From positions 1-31,045 of the forward strand of contig JBEVNX010000072.1 of the NCBI GenBank assembly GCA_040507895.1: a stretch of 31,045 nucleotides of DNA, given 5' to 3'. The translations under genes were made by a program, and so were the position numbers. This document shows positions 8,618 through 16,107 of the stretch, piece after piece (positions within the stretch are counted from its first letter, which is position 1; the number at the start of each line of letters is the position of its first letter). Source of the DNA: JBEVNX01 sp040507895. GTDB lineage: Bacteria; Desulfobacterota; Binatia; JACPRU01. The notes beneath the pieces are model-generated. The model did not search any database. It saw nothing but the letters and a program-made list of their open reading frames with translations, and had not been told where the DNA came from.

Positions 8618-9646
8618 CTAGTCGAGCGCGCCGAAGCGCGAGCGCTGCAGGCCGAAGTTCACGATCTGCTGGATGAGCTGCGGGTAGGACACGCCGGCCT
8701 TGGCGGCGGCCTGCGCGATCTCGTCGTCGGCCGCGAGCGCGGGGTTGGGATTCACTTCGATCACGTAGATCTCGTTCGCGCCCGTGATGCGCAGATCGAC
8801 CCGAGCGCAGCCTTCGAGCTCGAGCGCGCGGAAGACCGTTCGGCTGATGCGTGCGATCCTCGCCTCGAGGCCATCCGGCAGCGCCACGGCGAAGGTGTTC
8901 TCGATGCCCCATCGCTTGCGGAAGGCGTCGTCCCACTTGGCCTTGAAGGTGGCGAACTTGGGGCGCTCTTCGGGAAACTTGGTGAAGACCATCTCGCGCA
9001 GCGGCAGCACGCGCAGCCGGTCGACGCCGAGCACGCCGGAGTAGCACTCTCGCCCGTCGACGTACTCTTCGACGAGCGCGTCGGTCTGTAAGCTCTCGTG
9101 GAGGAACCTCACGCGCTCGCGGCACGCCTCCTCGGTCTCGGCGAACGAGCTCTGCGCGATTCCGTCCGAGCCTTCGAGACCGAGCGGCTTGACGAACACC
9201 GGAAAGCGCAGCGACCGCAGCGAGCGAGGCGGCTGGCCGCGCGAGAAGTGCATGGAGCTCGGCACCCGGATCCGATGTGGAGTCAAGATGCGCTTGGTGA
9301 ACGCCTTGTGGCGGCAGATTGTCAGAGAGGCGGGGCCGCAGCCGGTGTACGGTACGCCGAGCAGCTCGAGCAGGCCGGCGACGCTCGACTCGTGCTCGCG
9401 GTCCTCGGCGAACGCTTCCACCAGGTTGAAGACGATCTCCGGCGGGTGGGCGCGGATCTCGGCGATCAACGGATCGATGTGGTTGTGAATGCCGAGCAGA
9501 CGCACCTCGTGGCCGAGACCGCGCAACGCCTCGACGACGTCGCGCTCGCACTTCCAGTCGTCGAGCGCGAGCACCTCGCCGTAATCGTCCTTGGGCGGCG
9601 GATTGGGGAAGTCGAAGATGAGGAGGATTTTGAGAGCCCGCTTCAT
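8618..9646 (-). CDS. ATP-grasp ligase of the D-alanine-D-alanine ligase type
   Basis: This 342-residue enzyme has an N-terminal pre-ATP-grasp domain (MKRALKILLIFDFPNPP...) with the Ddl-like VFNLVEAF and LLGVPYTGCGP segments. An ATP-grasp core follows: FPVFVKPLGLEGSDGIAQ, VEEYVDGRECYSGVLG and the Mg-binding CARVDLRITGANEIYVIEVNPNPAL. The conserved ALELEGCARVDLR and VNPNP motifs point to C-N bond formation through an acyl phosphate. It lacks the typical Ddl N-terminal glycine-rich loop, so it is unlikely to be the housekeeping cell-wall enzyme. Its ATG overlaps the stop of the upstream metallopeptidase gene by four bases (ATGA). The substrate is unknown. Confidence 0.88.
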   Translation of the reverse strand: MKRALKILLIFDFPNPPPKDDYGEVLALDDWKCERDVVEALRGLGHEVRLLGIHNHIDPLIAEIRAHPPEIVFNLVEAFAEDREHESSVAGLLELLGVPYTGCGPASLTICRHKAFTKRILTPHRIRVPSSMHFSRGQPPRSLRSLRFPVFVKPLGLEGSDGIAQSSFAETEEACRERVRFLHESLQTDALVEEYVDGRECYSGVLGVDRLRVLPLREMVFTKFPEERPKFATFKAKWDDAFRKRWGIENTFAVALPDGLEARIARISRTVFRALELEGCARVDLRITGANEIYVIEVNPNPALAADDEIAQAAAKAGVSYPQLIQQIVNFGLQRSRFGALD

Positions 9647-10680
9647 GGTCCCCGCTTGAGCCGACCGGTGAACAGATAGTTCGAGACCAGCGCGGAGAGG
9701 TAAGCGGCCATTTCGAGCTTCGCCCGGTCCTCGTCGCGCGGCACGAAGAGCTTGAGGCCGTCGCAGCGTGCGACGAGCTGTTTCAGCAGGCGGTCCACGG
9801 TGAACTTTCGCTCGCGGGTCCAAAACGCCACCGCATCGACGATCTGACCGCGATGGCGGCGCAGGAAGCGCGACGCCGGTATGGCGCCCGACGCCCCGCG
9901 TTCGACGAAGATGCGCTCGAGGTCCGCGTCGAAGAAGCTCGGCGACTCCTCGGCGTAGAGCTTGCGCCGCCGCTCGTAGTGCGTCCGGAGACGACTCCGC
10001 AAGGTGCGCACGTCGTAGGTCTTGCGCCCCCGCGGGACGGCGGGTGGCTTGCCGGCCAGCTCGCGCATCAGCCGATCGACGAACTCGAGCTTCCGCAGCG
10101 CCGGCCAGCCGCGGTACAGCGCCTTCCAATCGAGGCCGGGCGTCAGCCACACGGAGAAGGTCTCGGCGAAGTCTTCTTCGGGGTGGCTCTGGGCATACCA
10201 GTTCTCGAGATGACGAACGAAGTTTCGGCTGTATGGCTGGTAGCGGTAGTGGTCGCGAAACTCCTGGGCCGGCGAACCGAAGGCGCCCGTCCAGTCCGGC
10301 CGGTCGGCGAGCACGAACGCGTGGCAGATGGCGTGCCCGCACTCATGGCGAAGGAAACGCATCGTATCGTCGTGCCCGCCGCCGCCCTCGACCTCCATCA
10401 TCATCTTCTTCTCGAGCTGCTGCAGGCGCGGGTGGGCGAGATAGAAGGGGATGGCGATCGCCGGCACGCCGGCGGGCGAGAACCACTCGTCGCCGAGATA
10501 GCATCGCGGGCGGAGGAGGATGCCACGGGCGCTGAGCTCGCCGTGGAGCTCGGCGACGCATGACTCGAGCCACGTATTCTCGATGACCAGGCCGAGGTCG
10601 CACAATCGGAGGTTCAAGAGCTCATCGTCGGAGAGCTCCGACCAATGCTGCCTCGCCGGTTGAGCCTCGCTCACGCGCAC
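9643..10680 (-). CDS. Putative zinc-binding metallopeptidase (HExxH)
   Basis: This 345-residue soluble protein has an HECGH zinc motif at residues 112-116 (RFLRHECGHAICHAF). A likely third ligand comes from HPEEDFAETFSVWLTPG (E173). This is the zincin layout of a metallopeptidase. There is no signal peptide, so it probably works in the cytoplasm. An EVEGGGGHDDTMRF loop precedes the zinc helix, and the C-terminal 130 residues are basic and helical. The start is GTG 10680; GTG 10674 is also possible. Translational coupling to an ATP-grasp ligase suggests that the two make and cleave, or mature, the same small peptide-like molecule. That is inference. Confidence 0.72.
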   Translation of the reverse strand: MRVSEAQPARQHWSELSDDELLNLRLCDLGLVIENTWLESCVAELHGELSARGILLRPRCYLGDEWFSPAGVPAIAIPFYLAHPRLQQLEKKMMMEVEGGGGHDDTMRFLRHECGHAICHAFVLADRPDWTGAFGSPAQEFRDHYRYQPYSRNFVRHLENWYAQSHPEEDFAETFSVWLTPGLDWKALYRGWPALRKLEFVDRLMRELAGKPPAVPRGRKTYDVRTLRSRLRTHYERRRKLYAEESPSFFDADLERIFVERGASGAIPASRFLRRHRGQIVDAVAFWTRERKFTVDRLLKQLVARCDGLKLFVPRDEDRAKLEMAAYLSALVSNYLFTGRLKRGP

Positions 10681-10775
10681 TGTCTACCATTGTGGCCGCC
10701 GCGCTGCGACGAGCGGCGCCGCGGGTTGCCTGGTGCCACCGGCGCGACTACCATCAGTCCGGGAAGGGCACGCCC

Positions 10776-12029
10776 ATGGCCGACGACGACGGCTCGAAGG
10801 GTCTCACGCGCAGGCGCGTACTCACCGGTGCGGCCGGGCTGGCCGCAGCCGGCGGCGTCGGCGCGGCCGCGTACTCCGCATGGAGGAACTCGACTTACCT
10901 CTTCCTCCTGCACGAAGCGCCGACACACGCGGGCCGGGTCGATCCGACGTGGCGAGGCTCACGAGTCGCTCGCTACCGCCCGCTCGGCCACACCGGCGTC
11001 GAGATGTCGGACATCTCGTTCGGCGGCGCTGGCATCGGCAGCCCGGAGGTCGTGGCCCGGGCCGTCGAGCGCGGCATCAACTACTTCGACACCTCGCCGG
11101 ACTACAGCCGCACCGGCAGCGAGCAAGTGATCGGCCAGGCGCTGAAGCCCCACCGCCAGAAGGTGTTCATCGCTTCGAAGTTCTGCAACGCGGAGGGCCA
11201 CCTGCCGAAGGATACGCCCGTCGGCGACATCGTGGCCTCGGTCGAGGCGAGCCTTCGCCGCCTACAGACCGACTATCTCGACGTCTGCATCATCCACGAG
11301 TGCAACGCCCTCGACCGACTGATGGCGCCGACTTTCCACGAGGCGTTCGATCGCTTGAAGGAGCAGGGCAAGGTGCGCTTCCTCGGCGTCAGCTCGCACA
11401 CGCCGAACCTCGAGCAGGTGATGCGCCACGCCGTCGATTCCGGGCGCTTCCAGATGCTGCTGGTCGCGTACAACTTCAAAAACTGGCCGGACCTCACCGA
11501 CATCTTCCGCGACGCGCACGCTCGCGGCATCGGCGTCGTGGCCATGAAGACGCTGAAGGGCGCGCGCGCCACGGTGCTCAAGGACTTCGCCGGCGGGAGG
11601 CAGGCGTTCAGCCAAGCGGCATTTAAGTGGGTGCTGTCGAACTCGCACGTCAGCGGTCTGGTGGTCTCGATTCAGGATTTCGAACAGATCGACGAGTACC
11701 TCTACGCTTCCGGGAAGTCGTTCTCCGACGCCGATCTGGCGCTACTCGAAGACTACGACCGGCGGATCGCGCACGAGTACTGCCGGCCGGGGTGCGGCGA
11801 GTGCCTCGACCACTGCCCGAACGGGGTGCCGATCGACGACGTGCTGCGCTACGGGATGTACGCCGAAGACTATGGTTGGGGGGCGCAGGCGCGCGAGCGC
11901 TACGCGGCGCTGCCGGTCGATCGCAATGCGTCGCGCTGCGCGAGCTGCCCGGCCCCGTGCGAGGCCGCCTGTCCCTTCGGGATCGCGATCCGCGAGAAGC
12001 TCGTGCGCCTCGACCGCTTGCTCGTGTGA
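10776..12029 (+). CDS. Tat-exported aldo/keto reductase with two 4Fe-4S cluster motifs
   Basis: The 417-residue protein starts at ATG 10776 behind a GGGAAGGG sequence. It opens with a twin-arginine signal (LTRRRVLTGAAGLAAAGGVG, residues 10-29), so it should be folded in the cytoplasm and exported. The aldo/keto reductase barrel has the tetrad in NYFDTSPDYSRTG (Asp, Tyr), FIASKF (Lys) and IIHECN (His). The C-terminus carries two ferredoxin-like cysteine sets, CRPGCGECLDHCP and CASCPAPCEAACP, so electrons may pass through clusters rather than NADPH alone. Substrate and partner are unknown. The longer frame upstream is rejected because it lacks a start consistent with the Tat signal. Confidence 0.9.
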   Translation: MADDDGSKGLTRRRVLTGAAGLAAAGGVGAAAYSAWRNSTYLFLLHEAPTHAGRVDPTWRGSRVARYRPLGHTGVEMSDISFGGAGIGSPEVVARAVERGINYFDTSPDYSRTGSEQVIGQALKPHRQKVFIASKFCNAEGHLPKDTPVGDIVASVEASLRRLQTDYLDVCIIHECNALDRLMAPTFHEAFDRLKEQGKVRFLGVSSHTPNLEQVMRHAVDSGRFQMLLVAYNFKNWPDLTDIFRDAHARGIGVVAMKTLKGARATVLKDFAGGRQAFSQAAFKWVLSNSHVSGLVVSIQDFEQIDEYLYASGKSFSDADLALLEDYDRRIAHEYCRPGCGECLDHCPNGVPIDDVLRYGMYAEDYGWGAQARERYAALPVDRNASRCASCPAPCEAACPFGIAIREKLVRLDRLLV

Positions 12030-12042
12030 GGCGGGCCGCGCT

Positions 12043-12062
12043 CGTGCCGCGGCGGCGGCACG
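12043..12062 (+). terminator. Hairpin after the aldo/keto reductase gene
   Basis: CGTGCCGC (12043-12050) and CGGCACG with the preceding G (12055-12062) form a perfect 8-bp stem closed by a GGCG loop, starting 14 bases after the stop codon. A short GCGTTTCG follows instead of a full T tract. It is likely a terminator or attenuating hairpin between the reductase and the next gene. Confidence 0.45.
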
Positions 12063-12113
12063 GCGTTTCGCTGCATCGGTGGTGTGCTAGGCCGGCGGCG
12101 AGGAGGTTCATCC

Positions 12114-12503
12114 GTGACCGAGCGAGAAACTCTGGAGCAGCTGGTCGTTCGCTTCACCGACGCCTTCAATCGAGACGATCTCGAGCAGGTTCTCTCGATG
12201 ATGTCCGAAGACGCCATTTACGACGAGTTCGACGGCCGCCGGCGCCATGGTCGGAGCGAGATCCGAGCGGCCTTCGAACCGCAGTTCCGCGGCGACTTCG
12301 GACGGATCCGGTTCCAGACCGAGGACCTCTTCGTCGACGAGCGAGCCGGACGCGCGCTGATCCGCTGGCGCTGCGTGATCGACAAGGGGGGCCGGTCGCG
12401 ATTCTGGCGCGGCCTCGACGTTCTGCACGTGCGGGGCGGGCTAATCAGCGAGAAGCACACGTACGCCAAGGCGGAGCGCCTACACTTGCAGGAGTCGGAA
12501 TAG
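12114..12503 (+). CDS. SnoaL-like (NTF2-fold) small protein
   Basis: This 129-residue protein has the pattern of the NTF2/SnoaL superfamily. The start helix is ETLEQLVVRFTDAFNRDDLEQVLSMMSEDAIYDEF, followed by GRRRHGRSEIRAAFEPQF and alternating strands ending LDVLHVRGGLISEKHTYAK. GTG 12114 is chosen because a perfect AGGAGG lies 7 bases before it. Such single-domain proteins are isomerases, hydrolases or ligand binders, and none of these can be assigned here. It is followed after 16 bases by the DUF1028 gene, so the two are probably co-transcribed. Confidence 0.8.
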   Translation: MTERETLEQLVVRFTDAFNRDDLEQVLSMMSEDAIYDEFDGRRRHGRSEIRAAFEPQFRGDFGRIRFQTEDLFVDERAGRALIRWRCVIDKGGRSRFWRGLDVLHVRGGLISEKHTYAKAERLHLQESE

Positions 12504-12519
12504 ACACGGCGAAGCTCCG

Positions 12520-13440
12520 ATGACGTATTCGATCGTAGCGCGGGACCCGGCCAATGGCTGGCTGGGTGTTGCCGTGCAGTCTCACTACTTCGGCACCGGC
12601 CGCGTCGTGACCTGGGCCGAGGCGGGGGTCGGCGCCGTCGCGACCCAGTCGATTCCCGAGGTCGCTTATGGCCCGCGCGGGCTCGAGCGGATGGGCTCCG
12701 GACGATCCGCATCCGAAGCGCTCGGAAGCCTTCTCGCGGAGGATCCGCAGCGCGCGCTTCGCCAGGTGGGCATGATCGATGCGCAAGGGAAAGTCGCCGT
12801 CCACACGGGGGAGCATTGCCTTGCGGAAGCAGGGCACGCGACCGGAGAGCAGGTGAGCGTGCAGGCGAACCTGATGGAGCGCGCGACCGCGTGGGGAGCG
12901 ATGCTGGGCGCGTACGAGAAGGCGACGTCCGAGCCGTTCCCCCATCGATTGCTCGCCGCCTTGGACGCCGCCGAGCACGAGGGCGGGGATCTTCGCGGCC
13001 GGCAGTCGGCGGCCTTGTTGGTGGTTTCCGCGATCCGCAGCGACACGCCATGGAGAGAACGGCTGGTCGATCTGAGGGTCGACGACCATCCCAATCCCCT
13101 CGGCGAGCTGCGACGCTTGCTCGAGCTCCACGTCGCGTTCGAACGCCTGGCGCGGATCTTCGTCAGCGGAATCTTGTTCGGGCCGCTGAGCGCCGAGAGC
13201 CCCTCGCTCGCGCACGCGCTCGCCGAGCTCGATGCGACGCAGGCGGCGCTCGAGCCGAACCGCGAGCCGACCTTTTGGCAGGCCGTGCTGCTCGCCAAGG
13301 CGGGTCGGACCGCGGAGGCGCGCGCCAAGCTCTCGCGTGCCTGCGAGACGAATCCGCGATGGAGCTTGCTGGTGGAGCGCTTGGTGCCCTCGGGCATCAT
13401 TCCGCCGGACGCGCCGCTGCTGGCTGCTCTCCGGCGGTGA
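12520..13440 (+). CDS. DUF1028 family protein (Ntn-hydrolase-like)
   Basis: This 306-residue protein starts TYSIVARDPANGWLGVAVQSHYFGTGRVVTWAEAGVGAVATQS, the hallmark of DUF1028 proteins. That family has an Ntn-hydrolase-type fold, with Thr2 (or Ser4) as a candidate nucleophile after Met removal. The middle shows AEAGHATGEQVSVQANLM and AEHEGGDLRGRQSAALLVV, which are also family-typical. The C-terminal 90 residues (ALAELDATQAALEPNREPTFWQAVLLAKAGRTAEARAKL) look like a TPR-type helical tail. Substrate and biological role are not established for the family. The gene is probably in one transcript with the SnoaL-like gene. Confidence 0.88.
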   Translation: MTYSIVARDPANGWLGVAVQSHYFGTGRVVTWAEAGVGAVATQSIPEVAYGPRGLERMGSGRSASEALGSLLAEDPQRALRQVGMIDAQGKVAVHTGEHCLAEAGHATGEQVSVQANLMERATAWGAMLGAYEKATSEPFPHRLLAALDAAEHEGGDLRGRQSAALLVVSAIRSDTPWRERLVDLRVDDHPNPLGELRRLLELHVAFERLARIFVSGILFGPLSAESPSLAHALAELDATQAALEPNREPTFWQAVLLAKAGRTAEARAKLSRACETNPRWSLLVERLVPSGIIPPDAPLLAALRR

Positions 13441-13472
13441 GCGGAGCCCCATCCTCGCGGTTCGCGCAAACG

Positions 13473-14456
13473 TCAGCGCTGTCGGGCCGGGATCTGCAGG
13501 ACGCGGGCTCCGAAGCGCTCGCCCTCCCGGTCGTCGAAGGCCAGGCGTGAGTCTCCGAGGAACGCTACACGGCTTCGCGCGTAGGTCGGAAGGTAGCGGC
13601 GAAACATCTCCGCGCCGTCGCGCGCGCGGAGCACGAATACCGAATCGCGGATGCGACCGATGTTGAGGGCGGTTGTCGTGCTCGCGGCGATATATGAGCC
13701 GGAAGGAGTGGCATCGACCGCGGTGATCGAACGGCCGAGTGGCACCTCATGAGCGCCCTCACCGCCGGTCACCCGCCAGCGCAGGCGGTACCGGCCGTCC
13801 TCGCGGTAAGCGTCCCAAGCGACGCAGTCGTCGCCGCCCGGCGCGTACCACCAGGGTGAGATGGCCGGCAACGCGATCCCAGACGTCGAACAGGGCTCGT
13901 CCGTCGGCGAGTACGAATGGCACCGTCAGCGGCACTGCGTCGAGCTCGAGATTCGTCGTCGTCGAGCAAGCCTCGAGCAGCTGCCGGAGGACTCGGTTGC
14001 CCAGGCACGCTCGGCGCGCTCGAGAGGTAGATCGGGAGGCGAGCGGACGGTTGCCAGCGAGACGCCCGGCAAGAAGCACTCCGTCGGCCACTCAGACCAC
14101 TCGCGCGCGACGTCGGTCTCGATCAGGAAGTACGAGGGCAGCGCCGACAGGTACGTCCAATTCGAGCGCCAGGAAGAAAATGGGCGCGCCACGAGGAGGG
14201 CGAAGCGCGCGACGCCGCGGCGGGCGAGCACCCACGCGAGGAGCAGCGCCAGTGCTCCTTGTGCGCCCAGGGCGACCGCGAAATCGAGGGCGATCCAGGC
14301 GCGCGGCTTGTGCCCGGGCGCGCGGCTGACGTCGGCGAAGAGGTACTCGCCGACGAGCCAGACGGCGTGCGGACCGACCAATGGCAGCGCATAGATGAGC
14401 AACGAGCCGGCAAGCGCCTTCGCAAGCCGCCGGCGAGACCTCCTGTCCTCGGCCAC
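13473..14456 (-). pseudogene. Membrane protein gene with two compensating frameshifts
   Basis: The first part (14456 to about 14010) encodes a protein with two hydrophobic segments (LAKALAGSLLIYALPLV and AWIALDFAVALGAQGALALLLAWVL) and then ALPSYFLIETDVAREWSEWP. The best protein-like reading then shifts by -1 (CLGNRVLRQLLEACS...TVPFVLADGRALFDVWDRVAG) and near 13870 shifts back by +1 into PWWYAPGGDDCVAWDAYREDGRYRLRW...ARVLQIPARQR. The first and last parts share one frame, but it contains a TGA at 13928-13926 and poor Ser/Arg/Cys-rich sequence in between. The family is not recognised. A broken gene or paired sequencing errors would explain it. Selenocysteine readthrough is considered less likely. 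Confidence 0.6.
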
Positions 14457-14602
14457 AGCCCCAGCATCCGGGCAAGCTAGTCGTCTGCGATACGAAGCTC
14501 TCGGGGAGCTCGTCGATCGTCTTGTATGGAACGAGGGCGTGGAGCTATGTCCCTAACCCCGAGTGAGCGATTTCGGATGTTCCAGGGGGAAGGAGACGAA
14601 GG

Positions 14603-15304
14603 ATGAGCAGCGCCACGAAGATGCGCCTTCCGGGTGAGAGCTCCGAGTATCGTGCGGCTCGCGACGCCCTTCTCGAAGCGGAAGCCGAGCTCCGCCAGCG
14701 TATCGAGCGTATCGCCGAGCTCCGTCGCCAGCTTCCGCTCGGCGGAGAGGTCGTCGAGGACTACGCGTTCCAGGAAGGTGCCGGGGATCTAGACGACGCC
14801 ACGACCGTCCGAACCGTACGATTCGCGCAGCTCTTCGCGCCTGGAAAAAACAGCCTCGTGCTCTACAGCTTCATGTACGGCCCGGCGATGGAGAAGCCGT
14901 GCCCCATGTGCACGGCGATGCTCGACTCGTTGAATGGGGCCGCGCCCCATGCCACCCAGCGCGTCAACCTCGCGGTGGCGGCGAGCTCGCCGATCGAGCG
15001 CGTTCGCGCGTATGCCCGCGCGCGCGGATGGCGCAACCTCCGATTGCTTTCCTCCGCGGCGAACACCTACAACCGCGACTACCACGCGCAGGCGCCCGAC
15101 GGCTCGCAGCTTCCCATGCTCAACGTGTTCGTGAAACGAGCCGGAGCGATCCAGCACTACTACGCGACGGAGTTGCTATTCGCGGCCCCCGAGGCCGGCC
15201 AGCATCCCCGCCACCTCGATCTCATCTTCCCGCTGTGGAACCTCTTCGACCTCTTGCCGGAAGGCCGAGGCACCGACTGGGTCCCGCGACTCGCCTACGA
15301 CTGA
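14603..15304 (+). CDS. DUF899-type thioredoxin-like protein
   Basis: The 233-residue protein opens with a coiled-coil helix (RDALLEAEAELRQRIERIAELRRQLP), as DUF899 proteins do. A thioredoxin-like domain follows with LVLYSFMYGP and KPCPMCTAMLDSLNG around residue 100, whose CPMC pair may be a redox site. ARGWRNLRLLSSAANTYNRDYHAQ and LPMLNVFVKR continue the fold, and a DLIFPLWNLFDLLPEGRG tail closes it. A GGGGAAGGAG sequence precedes ATG 14603. The gene is convergent with the OsmC-like selenoprotein gene, overlapping its extended 3' end by 10 bases. A thiol-dependent role alongside it is plausible but unproven. Confidence 0.85.
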   Translation: MSSATKMRLPGESSEYRAARDALLEAEAELRQRIERIAELRRQLPLGGEVVEDYAFQEGAGDLDDATTVRTVRFAQLFAPGKNSLVLYSFMYGPAMEKPCPMCTAMLDSLNGAAPHATQRVNLAVAASSPIERVRAYARARGWRNLRLLSSAANTYNRDYHAQAPDGSQLPMLNVFVKRAGAIQHYYATELLFAAPEAGQHPRHLDLIFPLWNLFDLLPEGRGTDWVPRLAYD

Positions 15305-15741
15305 GCGCGAACTTCGATCGTCACCTCGGGGGTCGCGACCGCGACCGTGCCGTAGAGCGGTCAGCGTCTCTTGAACGCCGCTACGAGCTCGTCCGCCTTC
15401 CCCGGCGTGACCCCCTCGAGCGTGAACTTCAAATGAACCGCGTTGAACACGTTGACGTCTTCCCGCACCGGTCGGCTGCGGTCCAGGATGCCTCGCGCGG
15501 CCACGTGAACCGCGCGCAGCGGGATTTGCGAATCTCGCGCGATCACTTGAACGAGCTCCACGCCGCAGGCCGCCACACCGGCGAGGAAGATCTCTGCCGG
15601 CGTGACGGCTTCCCCGGGGCAACCGTTCTGCACGGGCCCGTCGACGACGAAATGGTGGTGACGCGTGTCGCAGAGCACACGACCGAACGTCTCGGTCGAG
15701 CGCGCCTCGATGCGGTACTCGCGGACGTCGGCTACGGTCAT
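15295..15741 (-). CDS. OsmC-family peroxiredoxin-like protein, probable selenoprotein (Sec at TGA 15363-15361)
   Basis: ATG 15741 opens a 148-residue OsmC-like protein if TGA codon 127 is read as selenocysteine. The frame continues to TAG at 15297-15295. OsmC/Ohr proteins reduce organic peroxides with two cysteines. The first is C59 in TPAEIFLAGVAACGVELVQV. The second normally opens the C-terminal CPxY-type segment, and here TGA stands in that place: LVAAFKRR-U-PLYGTVAVATPEVTIEV. The 21 residues after TGA complete the final strand of the fold. A perfect hairpin with loop GGUC starts 14 bases downstream, as expected for a bacterial SECIS. Calling TGA a stop would remove the catalytic residue and final strand. 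The start overlaps the upstream ClC remnant by four bases. Confidence 0.92.
15331..15346 (-). promoter_or_regulatory. Bacterial SECIS element of the OsmC-like selenoprotein gene
   Basis: On the minus strand GGTCGC (15346-15341), loop GGTC (15340-15337) and GCGACC (15336-15331) form a perfect 6-bp stem with a tetraloop. The stem begins 14 bases and the loop 20 bases after the TGA. SelB-binding hairpins need a short stem at this distance and a G at the start of the loop; the GGU here also recalls the loop of the Escherichia coli fdhF element. The fold was found by eye. Confidence 0.8.
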
Positions 15742-15989
15742 CGGGTTGCCTCGGCTCCGGGGGCTATGAGCCCGGTCTCCCAGCGCTGGAAGAAGAGGTT
15801 CGTGAACAGACCGATCAGCCGCAACAGGCCGACGGCGACGAACGCGCTCCGCACACCGGCCACTACGAGGAGCGAGATCGGGACCACCCGAAGGAGGTCG
15901 TGAAGTCGCTCAGCGGCCTCTCCGTGCGGCCGTAGGTTGTCGATCGAGTCCTTCCATGTCGGCATGCCGCAAGAAGAGCAGAGTTTCAC
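15738..15989 (-). pseudogene. N-terminal remnant of a ClC-type chloride channel gene
   Basis: An 83-codon frame encodes LHDLLRVVPISLLVVAGV, then AFVAVGLLRLIGLFTNLFFQRW and ETGLIAPGAE. This closely resembles the first membrane helix of bacterial ClC channels and transporters (typically LLRLIGLFTNLFFxxR...LVSPA). The frame then stops at the start of the osmC-like gene, with none of the pore motifs (GSGIP, GKEGP, GxFxP) that ClC proteins need. The first 25 residues (MKLCSSCGMPTWKDS) are not typical. It is probably a deletion remnant, though a small expressed membrane peptide coupled to osmC through the ATGA overlap cannot be excluded. The 118 bases between it and the glucokinase start hold nothing I recognise. 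Confidence 0.5.
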
Positions 15990-16107
15990 CGCCAGCGCGA
16001 CGGGCTATCGCGACGTCGTCGCCGATTTCGGTGCAACCACGGTCACGCAGCCTCTTTTCCGGCGGCGATCCGCTGCGATACGCTGGAGTCCGGAGGAAGA
16101 TGCCGAG

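Noticed and set aside
7479..9551. A 690-codon open frame on the minus strand
   Set aside because: It is antisense to the acyl-CoA dehydrogenase and in another frame of the ATP-grasp gene. Its composition is Arg-rich and meaningless.
13926..13928. TGA in the broken membrane-protein gene as a third selenocysteine codon
   Set aside because: The zero frame around it reads as Ser/Arg/Cys-rich noise while a different frame looks like protein, and no hairpin with a G-starting loop follows at the proper distance. Frameshifts explain it better.
15738..15741. TGA at the end of the ClC fragment as a recoded codon joining it to osmC
   Set aside because: The osmC ATG is in a different frame at this overlap, and the frame after the TGA has no ClC similarity.
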